From contig CAZJWK010000026.1 in assembly GCA_964549595.1 (NCBI GenBank), forward strand, positions 1 to 26,413: a stretch of 26,413 bases of DNA, read 5' to 3'. The translations under genes and the position numbers were made by a program. The notes under the pieces were generated by a model. The model was not told the DNA's origin. It saw only the letters and a list, made by a program, of their open reading frames with translations, and made no database searches. The stretch is from CAZQQN01 sp964549595. Its GTDB lineage: Bacteria > Bacteroidota > Bacteroidia > CAILMK01 > CAYYUA01. Shown piece by piece: positions 1-6,527 of the stretch. Positions within the stretch are counted from its first letter, which is position 1; each line of letters begins with the position of its first letter.

Positions 1-55
1 GAAGGCCCCATGTAAAACCACAGCACTAAATTTCCACAAAAAATGTGGTAGAACC
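1..55 (-). mobile_element. putative end of an insertion sequence (left flank)
   Basis: The last 15 bases (41-55, aaatgtggtagaacc) are the exact reverse complement of 26251-26265 at the other end of the window, as expected for the two terminal inverted repeats of one insertion sequence. Next to the terminus is a small palindrome, CCACA-aaaaa-TGTGG (35-49). Reading leftwards on the minus strand, a possible start codon lies at 11-9 and the frame runs out of the window after three codons, so this would be the transposase 5' end. The flank just inside the window is AT-rich. The family is not identified, and the element call is inferred from the shared terminus alone. Confidence 0.45.
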
Positions 56-129
56 CAAAATTTGAAAGTCAGAATTTTAGATCTTTTTAAAAAGGGGGAT
101 TCTTATCTTTCAATCCGGCCTTTATCCAA

Positions 130-160
130 TTGCTTTTTTAGTAATCATATGGTATATTTG
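130..160 (+). promoter_or_regulatory. Bacteroidota-type promoter of the rhodanese operon
   Basis: TTG at 130-132, a 20-bp spacer, then TATATTTG at 153-160, a perfect match to the Bacteroidota -7 consensus TAnnTTTG. It ends 28 bp before the ATG of the rhodanese-like gene and is the only such pair in the leader. Confidence 0.65.
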
Positions 161-188
161 TTTACATCGGGTAAGAAAAAGGGAAACT

Positions 189-512
189 ATGGTATTAAAT
201 AAGGAAATTACACCTTCCGAATTAAGGTTGCTATTGCAGGATAAAAATGTAAAGCTTATAGATCTGCGTGGTTTAAAAGATTATGAAAAGGGGCATCTGA
301 AAGGGGCAAAACATATTGATTTAAGTGATTCTTTTTTTTCTGATGAAATTGAAGAATTAAACAAGTCCCATACTTACGTTGTCTATGATGAAAATGGTAA
401 CAAGGGAAATTCGGCTTTGAAACTAATGGAAAATAAAGGTTTTGAAACGGTGAAAATCCTGGAAGGGGGTATCCGGGCATGGAAGGAAGAAGGATTTGAA
501 ATTGTTTCTTAA
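189..512 (+). CDS. rhodanese-like domain protein lacking the catalytic cysteine
   Basis: A 107-residue single-domain rhodanese fold. It has the N-terminal LIDLR (about 23-27), the GHLKGAKHID motif of the family (about 35-44) and the C-terminal LEGGIRAWKEEGFE (about 91-104). Active rhodaneses transfer sulfane sulfur through a cysteine that opens the loop CxxGxRS. Here that loop reads DENGNKG, with Asp67 in the cysteine position, and the protein has no cysteine at all, so sulfurtransferase chemistry by the usual mechanism is ruled out. No signal peptide is visible, so it is probably cytoplasmic, perhaps a binding or regulatory domain. It starts the operon with the radical SAM and CPBP-type genes, 22 bp upstream of the former, behind a consensus promoter. 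The family call is firm; the role is unknown. Confidence 0.9.
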   Translation: MVLNKEITPSELRLLLQDKNVKLIDLRGLKDYEKGHLKGAKHIDLSDSFFSDEIEELNKSHTYVVYDENGNKGNSALKLMENKGFETVKILEGGIRAWKEEGFEIVS

Positions 513-521
513 GGGAATAAC

Positions 522-526
522 GGAGG
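522..526 (+). promoter_or_regulatory. strong Shine-Dalgarno of the radical SAM gene
   Basis: GGAGG sits 8 bp before the ATG at 535, in the 22-bp gap after the rhodanese-like gene. Bacteroidota genes usually lack a strong Shine-Dalgarno. This one supports the chosen start and suggests translation independent of the upstream gene. Confidence 0.6.
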
Positions 527-534
527 ACATTTGA

Positions 535-1611
535 ATGGTGGTTAGTGCTGATAAAAAGCGCAATCCTGGTAGAGGCTCAGGGTATAATCCTTCAAACCAT
601 TTTAATGATATTCAAAGAATTCCTTTAGGGGAGGAGGGAGGTATAACTAACGAAAGATCCTCAGAAAATCAATTTTATCACGTCTATTCCCAATCAATCC
701 TTAACAAGGTAGATAGCCCTGACCTGGGGATGTTTTATTCTGTCAATCCTTATCAGGGTTGTGAACATGGCTGTATTTATTGTTATGCAAGAAATACTCA
801 TGAATATTGGGGATGGAGTGCAGGGCTTGATTTTGAAAGCCGTGTGATTATGAAGACCAATGCACCCGACCTGCTACGCCGGCAGTTCAATAGTCCCGAC
901 TGGGTGCCTTATCCCATTGCCATAGCCGGCAATACGGACGCTTACCAGCCTGTGGAGCGTAAAATGGAGATTACCAGGGAGCTATTGAAAGTTTGCCTGG
1001 AATATCGCCATCCCGTTTCGCTTATTACCAAAAACGCTTTGATTTTGAGAGACCTGGATATTTTAAAGGACTTAAGTCATTATAACCTGGTAAAAGTCCA
1101 TTTTACCATCACAACTATGGAAGAATCATTAAGGCAAAAAATGGAGCCCCGAACAGCAGCCGCAAGAAAAAGACTGAATACCATTCAGAGGCTAAGTCAT
1201 TCTAATGTCCCTGTTGATTTATTGCTGGCACCCGTAATCCCCGGGTTAAATAACCATGAAATCCCTTCCATTATGAAAGCCGCTTCCGATTGTGGAGCCA
1301 GGTCTGCGGGTTATACCATGATTAGATTGAATGGATCAATAGGCGAACTTTTTAAGGATTGGCTGGAAACCCATTTTCCTGACCGGGCTCAAAAAGTATG
1401 GCACCAAATCCAGGAATGCCATGGTGGAAAGGTGAATGATAGCCAATGGGGCAGGCGAATAAAAGGGGATGGTCCTATGGCATCAATGGTCAAAAATCTT
1501 TTTGATGTTCACTTTAAGCGTTATTTTAGTCAGAAACCTGATTTTTGTTTTAACTTTAAAGCGTTTAAAGGAAATTCGGCTCATCAACAATTAGACCTTT
1601 TTAAGGAATAA
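535..1611 (+). CDS. PA0069-family radical SAM protein (SplB-like)
   Basis: A 358-residue protein with the radical SAM iron-sulfur motif CxxxCxxC: Cys76, Cys80 and Cys83 within NPYQGCEHGCIYCYAR, followed by THEYWGWSAGLDFES. That context is characteristic of the PA0069 family, relatives of spore photoproduct lyase that are widespread in bacteria that do not sporulate. Family members bind a [4Fe-4S] cluster and cleave S-adenosylmethionine to a deoxyadenosyl radical; their substrate is not established. The length is normal, no export signal is seen, and the protein should be cytoplasmic. A strong Shine-Dalgarno fixes the start. It lies between the rhodanese-like gene and the CPBP-type gene (12 bp downstream), so the three are probably cotranscribed. 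The family assignment is secure; a DNA-lesion or nucleic-acid role would be guesswork. Confidence 0.92.
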   Translation: MVVSADKKRNPGRGSGYNPSNHFNDIQRIPLGEEGGITNERSSENQFYHVYSQSILNKVDSPDLGMFYSVNPYQGCEHGCIYCYARNTHEYWGWSAGLDFESRVIMKTNAPDLLRRQFNSPDWVPYPIAIAGNTDAYQPVERKMEITRELLKVCLEYRHPVSLITKNALILRDLDILKDLSHYNLVKVHFTITTMEESLRQKMEPRTAAARKRLNTIQRLSHSNVPVDLLLAPVIPGLNNHEIPSIMKAASDCGARSAGYTMIRLNGSIGELFKDWLETHFPDRAQKVWHQIQECHGGKVNDSQWGRRIKGDGPMASMVKNLFDVHFKRYFSQKPDFCFNFKAFKGNSAHQQLDLFKE

Positions 1612-1623
1612 TTTCCGGCATCT

Positions 1624-2361
1624 ATGACGTTTATGACCTTATTTGCCATTATTTATACCGTAATGGCCTTTCTCGTTTTCTGGCTTGCTTATTTTATGAT
1701 GAGAAATTACTTAAAGCGGTTTTTCTCCGAGGAAAATACATTTAGAATTGGTTTTGTCATTTTTCACCGGGTTTTTGGTTTTTTGCTATTTGGCTTATTA
1801 CCCATCCTTATTGGATTCTTGGGTTTCCAGGTGCATTGGAAATCCTGGGGTTTGCTTTTAGAAGACCCTACGGCTTTACTTCTGTGGAGTTTGGGCATTA
1901 TTATTTTACTCATCCCGCTCAATAGGTATGCTTCCAAAACCAAGGCCAATCAAGCTATTTATCCTCAAATGCGGGTTAAGGAGTGGACCAATTCCTTATT
2001 CTTTCTCAATGCGGGTTTATGGATTTTGTACCTTTTGGGGTATGAATTTGTATTCAGAGGGTTATTATTTTTCACTACGCTTCCTTATTTTGGGTTGTGG
2101 CCTGCTATACTTTTGAATGCCACCTTGTATGCCTTGGTGCATATACCAAAAGGGTTGCGAGAAATCGGAGGTGGTTTTATTTTTGGAATATTCCTTTGCC
2201 TGGGCTGTTATTACACCGGAGGCTTTTGGTTTGCGTTCCTGGTTCATACTTTTCAGGCGGTTTTCAATGAATACCATTCTATTAGATTCAACCCGCAGAT
2301 GTTTTTTACCCACGAAAAAGAAAAGGTGGAAATTTTCCCTTCCAGGAACAAAGGGGAATGA
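1624..2361 (+). CDS. CPBP-family intramembrane metalloprotease-like protein
   Basis: A 245-residue, strongly hydrophobic protein with about six to eight predicted membrane segments. CPBP (Abi/Rce1-like) proteases have an EExxxR motif, an FxxxH motif and an HxxxN/D motif across successive helices. Here the first reads YEFVFR (Tyr140-Glu141...Arg145), the second YALVH (His173) and the third HTFQA (His208), with alanine where Asn or Asp is usual. It is therefore recognisable but lacks the first glutamate and the third-motif Asn/Asp, so proteolytic activity is uncertain. The YEFxFRG form, as I recall, is not rare in Bacteroidota homologues. It is the third gene of the rhodanese operon and ends 4 bp from the oppositely directed phosphatase gene, leaving no space for a separate terminator. 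Confidence 0.8.
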   Translation: MTFMTLFAIIYTVMAFLVFWLAYFMMRNYLKRFFSEENTFRIGFVIFHRVFGFLLFGLLPILIGFLGFQVHWKSWGLLLEDPTALLLWSLGIIILLIPLNRYASKTKANQAIYPQMRVKEWTNSLFFLNAGLWILYLLGYEFVFRGLLFFTTLPYFGLWPAILLNATLYALVHIPKGLREIGGGFIFGIFLCLGCYYTGGFWFAFLVHTFQAVFNEYHSIRFNPQMFFTHEKEKVEIFPSRNKGE

Positions 2362-2365
2362 AGGT

Positions 2366-2848
2366 TTAAGTTTTTCCGGTTTCCTTTTTTAAAAAGATCA
2401 AAAATTCCTGGATTGACCGTTCCAGGATGGCATAAATTTCTTCGAATTCTTTTTCATTGCCCCAATAAGGATCCGGCACGTCCTTATTATTCCGGGCATA
2501 TTTATCAAAATCCCGCATCAGGTAAAACTTATCTTTATAGTTTTGCTCTGGATCCATTTCTTGAAGGGCATATAAATTGTTTTCATCCATTGCAATGATG
2601 AAATCAAAGTGCTGTAAGTCTTCCTGGGTGACTTCCCTGGCCGGGTTATCCAGTTCTAAACCATATTTTTCTGCCACTCGATAGGTCCTGGCATCCGGTA
2701 ATTCCCCGATGTGCCAACTGCCGGTACCTGCTGAATCCACTTCAAAAAGGTCATTCAATCCTTCTTTTTCCGAAAGTTTTTTCATAATGCCTTCTGCAAT
2801 AGGAGATCGGCAAATATTGCCGAGACATACAAAGAGTACTTTTTTCAT
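2366..2848 (-). CDS. low-molecular-weight protein tyrosine phosphatase
   Basis: A 160-residue cytoplasmic phosphatase. The P-loop CLGNICRS near the N terminus gives the CX5R(S/T) signature (Cys8 nucleophile, Arg14 phosphate binding, Ser15). VPDPYWG near the C terminus supplies the general acid Asp126. The length is typical of the family (about 150-160). It would hydrolyse phosphotyrosine or related phosphomonoesters; bacterial members act on tyrosine kinases of polysaccharide export or on arginine phosphate, and nothing nearby chooses between these. It stands alone between a convergent membrane-protein gene (4-bp gap) and the cardiolipin synthase gene, 59 bp away on the same strand. A promoter-like sequence lies just upstream, so it may be expressed on its own. 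Confidence 0.95.
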   Translation of the reverse strand: MKKVLFVCLGNICRSPIAEGIMKKLSEKEGLNDLFEVDSAGTGSWHIGELPDARTYRVAEKYGLELDNPAREVTQEDLQHFDFIIAMDENNLYALQEMDPEQNYKDKFYLMRDFDKYARNNKDVPDPYWGNEKEFEEIYAILERSIQEFLIFLKKETGKT

Positions 2849-2862
2849 GAATTTATTTTTTG

Positions 2863-2893
2863 CAAAGGTTTATCTAAAAGATCGGTTAAACAA
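2863..2893 (-). promoter_or_regulatory. promoter-like element before the phosphatase gene
   Basis: On the minus strand: TTG (2893-2891), 20 bp, then AACCTTTG (2870-2863), one mismatch from TAnnTTTG. It ends 14 bp before the phosphatase ATG, implying a very short leader. Spacing matches the family consensus, but the first base differs. Confidence 0.4.
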
Positions 2894-2907
2894 AAAGCCA
2901 GGTTAAG

Positions 2908-4401
2908 TCAAAGAATGGGACTGAAAATTCGTGCAAAGGATTCTTTAAATTTCTGATTTAAAGGTCTTTTCTGATAATTTTCAGGGGTTAACTCATAAGA
3001 ATTGCTAAGGTCATTGTAAAAGCTGTTTTTCAAATTAATCATTATTTCACGGTCATAAATCAAGGCGTTTATCTCCAGGTTTTGGTCAAAGCTGCGAATA
3101 TCCATGTTCGCACTACCTATGGACCCAAAAACCCCGTCTACTATCATGATCTTACTATGGGTAAAACCGTTTTGGTAAATAAAAACCCGGACGCCGGCAT
3201 TTAAAAGTTCTTCGATGTAAGAAAAAGAACACCATTTGATGATCCAGGAGTCCGAATTACCGGGTAAAATTAAACGGACATCAATCCCGCTGAGGGCTGC
3301 GGTTTTCAAAGCGGTGAGAATACTTCGGTTGGGGGTGAAGTAAGGTGTGGAAATGAAAATATACTCCTTTGCTGTGGCAATAGCCGAAAAATAAGCCTGC
3401 ATTATGCTGGACCATTCTGAATCAGGCCCGCCTGCTACAATCTGAGCCAACTTTCTTCCCTCAATTTCAACTTCAGGGAACAGGCTTTTTTGGTTTAAAA
3501 TCTGGTTTGAAACGAAGTACCAGTCAGTCAAAAAGACGGTTTGCAAACTTTTTACAGCATCTCCCTTAAGCTGAAGGTGTGTATCCCGCCAGAAGCCCAA
3601 CTTTTTATCCCCATAAAGATATTTGTCTGAGATGTTTAAACCGCCCAGAAAGCCTGTTTTACCATCTACCACGATGATTTTTCGATGATTCCGGTAATTA
3701 AGCTTACTGGTTAAAAAAGGAAAATTAACGGGCCTAAAAGGATGAATTTCCACTCCTGCCTTCTGAAGGGATTTAATGTATCGCCTGTTCAATTGCCAGC
3801 TTCCGACCCCATCGTAAATAACCCGGACTTTGATACCATTTTTTGCTTTTTCTTCGAGGATTTCGCGTATCTTATTGCCGATTTGGTCATCCTCAATAAT
3901 ATAAAACTCCAGATGAATATGGTCTTCGGCCTTTTTTAAAGCCTGAAAAATGGCCGGAAACGTCTCAGCACCATTGGTAAGAACATTTACCTCATTCTTT
4001 TCCGTTAACAGTGCTTTACTATTGTTGAGCAATAAGGTGATGATATTGGATTTGTCTTTGATTTTGGGGTCATTGTAAAAATTCTGTTGTTCAAGATTCA
4101 GGAGGTTCAAACCTTGAAGATTATGGATTTGCGCGTAATCGCTTTCGGCTTTTTTGGAAAAGGTCTTTCTCTTACGGAAATTACGACCAAAAAACAAATA
4201 CAGGATTATGCCTATAAATGGCAGCAGGACTAATACCAGAATCCAGGCCAGGGTTTTGATAGGGTCTCTGTTTTCCAATAGGATCAGAATAATGATGAAT
4301 ACAATGGTTACCGGGTAAATCAGGCCAATCAGCCAAAAAAAGAAATTCCAATTAACCAACGACCCTAAAGAAAAAACGGCTGCTATCATGAATGGCAACA
4401 C
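2908..4401 (-). CDS. cls: cardiolipin synthase
   Basis: A 497-residue phospholipase D superfamily enzyme. Two hydrophobic segments at about 18-42 and 51-71 anchor it in the inner membrane (PLDc_N-type region). Two HKD active-site motifs follow: His239-x-Lys241...Asp246 and His415-x-Lys417...Asp422, each followed by the usual glycine- and asparagine-rich stretch (GGLNIS, GSANMD). Bacterial enzymes of this layout condense two phosphatidylglycerol molecules to cardiolipin and glycerol. Length and domain order are normal. The gene follows the secreted EEP-fold gene by 30 bp on the same strand and is probably cotranscribed with it. plsY, in the same window but not adjacent, acts upstream in phospholipid synthesis. 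The exact phosphatidyl donor cannot be read from sequence. Confidence 0.93.
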   Translation of the reverse strand: MLPFMIAAVFSLGSLVNWNFFFWLIGLIYPVTIVFIIILILLENRDPIKTLAWILVLVLLPFIGIILYLFFGRNFRKRKTFSKKAESDYAQIHNLQGLNLLNLEQQNFYNDPKIKDKSNIITLLLNNSKALLTEKNEVNVLTNGAETFPAIFQALKKAEDHIHLEFYIIEDDQIGNKIREILEEKAKNGIKVRVIYDGVGSWQLNRRYIKSLQKAGVEIHPFRPVNFPFLTSKLNYRNHRKIIVVDGKTGFLGGLNISDKYLYGDKKLGFWRDTHLQLKGDAVKSLQTVFLTDWYFVSNQILNQKSLFPEVEIEGRKLAQIVAGGPDSEWSSIMQAYFSAIATAKEYIFISTPYFTPNRSILTALKTAALSGIDVRLILPGNSDSWIIKWCSFSYIEELLNAGVRVFIYQNGFTHSKIMIVDGVFGSIGSANMDIRSFDQNLEINALIYDREIMINLKNSFYNDLSNSYELTPENYQKRPLNQKFKESFARIFSPIL

Positions 4402-4431
4402 TTTTTAAAATAAGCCCAAGGGTTTATCAAA

Positions 4432-6150
4432 TTACTGCATTTTTAGAAATTTTTTTACTCCTTGCCCTTTCTGGTTTTCCCAATGCAGGAAGTAGGAACC
4501 CACTTTAAGGTTATCTATTTCAATGGAACAGGAATTCCGGGGGTCTATCAAAAACTTGTTTTTTACGGTTTTTCCGTTTTTATTCAATATCTGAAGATGC
4601 TTAAATGCTGACCCGGATTTCAAAAATATTTTATCCGAGTTAATGACGGAATTTATCCAAACTTCCTTTTCAGAGGGGGAGTTTAATGGAACACTGATAA
4701 AATCCGCTACCAAAGGCAAGTGATCAGAAGCTTTTACAGTGGCTTCATTACTGAAGAATATATTTGCGGGATAGGTTTCGCTGTTTAAAGTGAAGGATTT
4801 GACCGGAGAGACACGGGAATCCGTATAAAGGATATAATCCAATTTGCCGGCGGGCCATTCACTTTGCCGGTTTTCCCAGGTAAAGGTCATCCTGGAATGA
4901 GTGTGTCGCGCTTTGACCGAAGTAAGGGAAGTCCAATCCCAGTCCGGCTTAAACCTTTTTTGAGTAAAACCCTTTTTTACCATTTGCAGGGTTTTATGCT
5001 TTCCAACCAGGTTAAGGTCACCGGCTAAAATAATGGGGGTATTGGGAGGTAGTGTTAAGCGTCCTCCTGATTTTTGGGCTTCATTAATGAAATCCTGAAA
5101 GGCTTTAACCTCTTGTTGCCGATCTTTTGTTTTTTGACAACAAGAAAGGTGGGCATTGATTATGAGGACTTTTTCCGGCAGTTTAACCTTTTGAGGCAAA
5201 TCATGAAGAGTGGCGGTTAAACGGAAATGGTCTTTTAATTGCCAACTTTTTAAAATTGGAAATCGGGAAACAGTGATATTCCCCTGACCTTTTTTAACAG
5301 CAACCCATTTTTCTTTCCCGGGTAAGGACAAATTTTGGTTAAAAAAAGAGCTTGCCGTTTCGGGCTTTATTTCCCAGCATTCATTCAATGTGACAATACC
5401 TGGTTTTAACCTTTTGAATACTTTTACGAAATAACTATCCCTTTTGGGATCGGTCAGGCCATTGTTCAGGACATTCCAGGTCATAACCCTGAAAGTTGGT
5501 GTATCGGGATGGTTTGGGCTTATCGGCTCAGGGTAGGGAATTGGTTTTTTGTTAAAACCATAAAAAAATTGCTTATTACCCGGTGGAATGGTTTTTTCGG
5601 AGACTTTTTCCCTCAATTTTAAGGCAACAGAATCTTCGATGCGAATTTGGTCGCCTTTCGGGGATTTTAAAATTTTGGGAATAGCCAATTCGAAATGCTT
5701 ACTGGTTACAGTGGGCATCAACCGAATACCGAGTTCATTAAAATTGAACGTTTTATCATCGGGATTCCAATACACAATTTTCTGGTGAAAATTAATACCT
5801 AACTCTGCCCCTAAATCCTTAAATTGATACCCTGTTTGGTCTGAAAGGTCCGCATCCAGGTATAAGTAAATTTTTGCTTTGTTCGGGTTACCCCCCGTTA
5901 AGGCTATTTTTTTATCAAGGCTGAATTTGACATATAAAAAAGCTTGGTCGTAGGAAACAGAAAGAGATTTCAGGTTTACGCCTTTATCTTTTCTTAAGGT
6001 GTCTGTATAAGATTTTTTCCGGGTTTCTAATTGCCAATCTTCCACATTACCATCGATGAGCAACTTCGTATCCTGCGAATACGTCTTGCAAAATAAAAGT
6101 AGCCCTATTGGGAGCAGAAATATCAATCGTTTATAAATAAAAATGGACAT
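4432..6150 (-). CDS. exported endonuclease/exonuclease/phosphatase-fold protein with CBM9-like N terminus and T9SS-like C terminus
   Basis: A 572-residue protein. An N-terminal signal peptide (about 1-25, ending TYS-Q) precedes a region (about 27-160) starting LIDGNVEDWQ that resembles the CBM9/DOMON-like beta-sandwich. The EEP domain spans about 220-488: MTWNVLNNG, Glu257 in TLNECWE, INAHLSCC (His334), LAGDLNL (Asp377, Asn379), KLDYILYTD and the final SDHLPL (Asp476, His477). Together these give the metal-binding and catalytic set of DNase I-like phosphoesterases. The last 75 residues, ending in GSYFLHWENQKGQGVKKFLKMQ-like sequence, match the pattern of T9SS sorting domains, so it is probably exported across the outer membrane or to the cell surface. 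Substrate (nucleic acid, sphingolipid or phosphoinositide) is open. The gene is followed by cls. Confidence 0.88.
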   Translation of the reverse strand: MSIFIYKRLIFLLPIGLLLFCKTYSQDTKLLIDGNVEDWQLETRKKSYTDTLRKDKGVNLKSLSVSYDQAFLYVKFSLDKKIALTGGNPNKAKIYLYLDADLSDQTGYQFKDLGAELGINFHQKIVYWNPDDKTFNFNELGIRLMPTVTSKHFELAIPKILKSPKGDQIRIEDSVALKLREKVSEKTIPPGNKQFFYGFNKKPIPYPEPISPNHPDTPTFRVMTWNVLNNGLTDPKRDSYFVKVFKRLKPGIVTLNECWEIKPETASSFFNQNLSLPGKEKWVAVKKGQGNITVSRFPILKSWQLKDHFRLTATLHDLPQKVKLPEKVLIINAHLSCCQKTKDRQQEVKAFQDFINEAQKSGGRLTLPPNTPIILAGDLNLVGKHKTLQMVKKGFTQKRFKPDWDWTSLTSVKARHTHSRMTFTWENRQSEWPAGKLDYILYTDSRVSPVKSFTLNSETYPANIFFSNEATVKASDHLPLVADFISVPLNSPSEKEVWINSVINSDKIFLKSGSAFKHLQILNKNGKTVKNKFLIDPRNSCSIEIDNLKVGSYFLHWENQKGQGVKKFLKMQ

Positions 6151-6181
6151 TGAAAACCGTTCATTTTTAAAAATTTTAAAA

Positions 6182-6189
6182 CAAAAGTA
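6182..6189 (-). promoter_or_regulatory. -7 element of the EEP-fold/cls unit
   Basis: On the minus strand the sequence is TACTTTTG, a perfect TAnnTTTG, ending 31 bp before the ATG of the EEP-fold gene. No clear TTG lies at the expected -33 distance, so this is a half-supported promoter. Confidence 0.45.
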
Positions 6190-6228
6190 AAGGGTTAAAC
6201 GGAAAGAAGTAAAAGGATATGAAAGGAA

Positions 6229-6405
6229 ATGATTGTTTGGGCCCTACAAAAGCAAAATGCTAATATGGAAATCTCAATAAATTTCGCGAAGAGTATTGAA
6301 AAGCAAAGTTATATTTTTGATGGTATTCCGGGGTACTTATTGGCGTTTAATGGATACCGGTTAAGGGCCATAGCATTAAATCTCCCGGATTATGGTAAAA
6401 TTTAG
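6229..6405 (+). CDS. possible small protein of 58 residues (weak)
   Basis: An ATG-to-TAG frame of 58 codons in the centre of the long divergent intergenic region; a second ATG lies at 6265. The product begins MIVWALQKQNANMEIS and contains IPGYLLAFNGYRLRAIALN. It has no signal peptide or clear membrane span and I recognise no family. A purine-rich ggaa touches the ATG but is too close to act as a normal ribosome binding site. A chance open frame of this length is quite possible here. It is listed because nothing else explains the space. Confidence 0.2.
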   Translation: MIVWALQKQNANMEISINFAKSIEKQSYIFDGIPGYLLAFNGYRLRAIALNLPDYGKI

Positions 6406-6442
6406 CCCTTACAATCTTTATTAAGCCTGAATGAAATTTCGC

Positions 6443-6450
6443 TAAATTTG
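6443..6450 (+). promoter_or_regulatory. -7 element of the thioredoxin/msrB unit
   Basis: TAAATTTG is a perfect TAnnTTTG, 77 bp before the first possible ATG of the thioredoxin-fold gene. No TTG is found at the -33 distance. The implied leader of about 70 nt shows no obvious regulatory fold. Confidence 0.45.
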
Positions 6451-6527
6451 AAATGTTTTGTTTTAATGCCTTGATGAATGATTTAGGCAAGTGTTCTGTT
6501 TCATGTAGGCAAGATTTTTGAGTAAAT

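Larger units (their letters stand above)
6151..6527. other. 377-bp divergent intergenic region
   Basis: This is the only gene-free stretch longer than 300 bp. It lies between the divergent EEP-fold and thioredoxin-fold genes and holds a -7 element for each (6182-6189 minus, 6443-6450 plus). In the middle is an uninterrupted 58-codon frame (6229-6405). No tRNA, riboswitch-like fold or strong hairpin was seen. Confidence 0.7.

Noticed and set aside
35..49. Palindrome CCACA-aaaaa-TGTGG as a terminator or operator
   Set aside because: It overlaps the terminus shared with the right end and is better explained as part of an IS end; the stem is only 5 bp.
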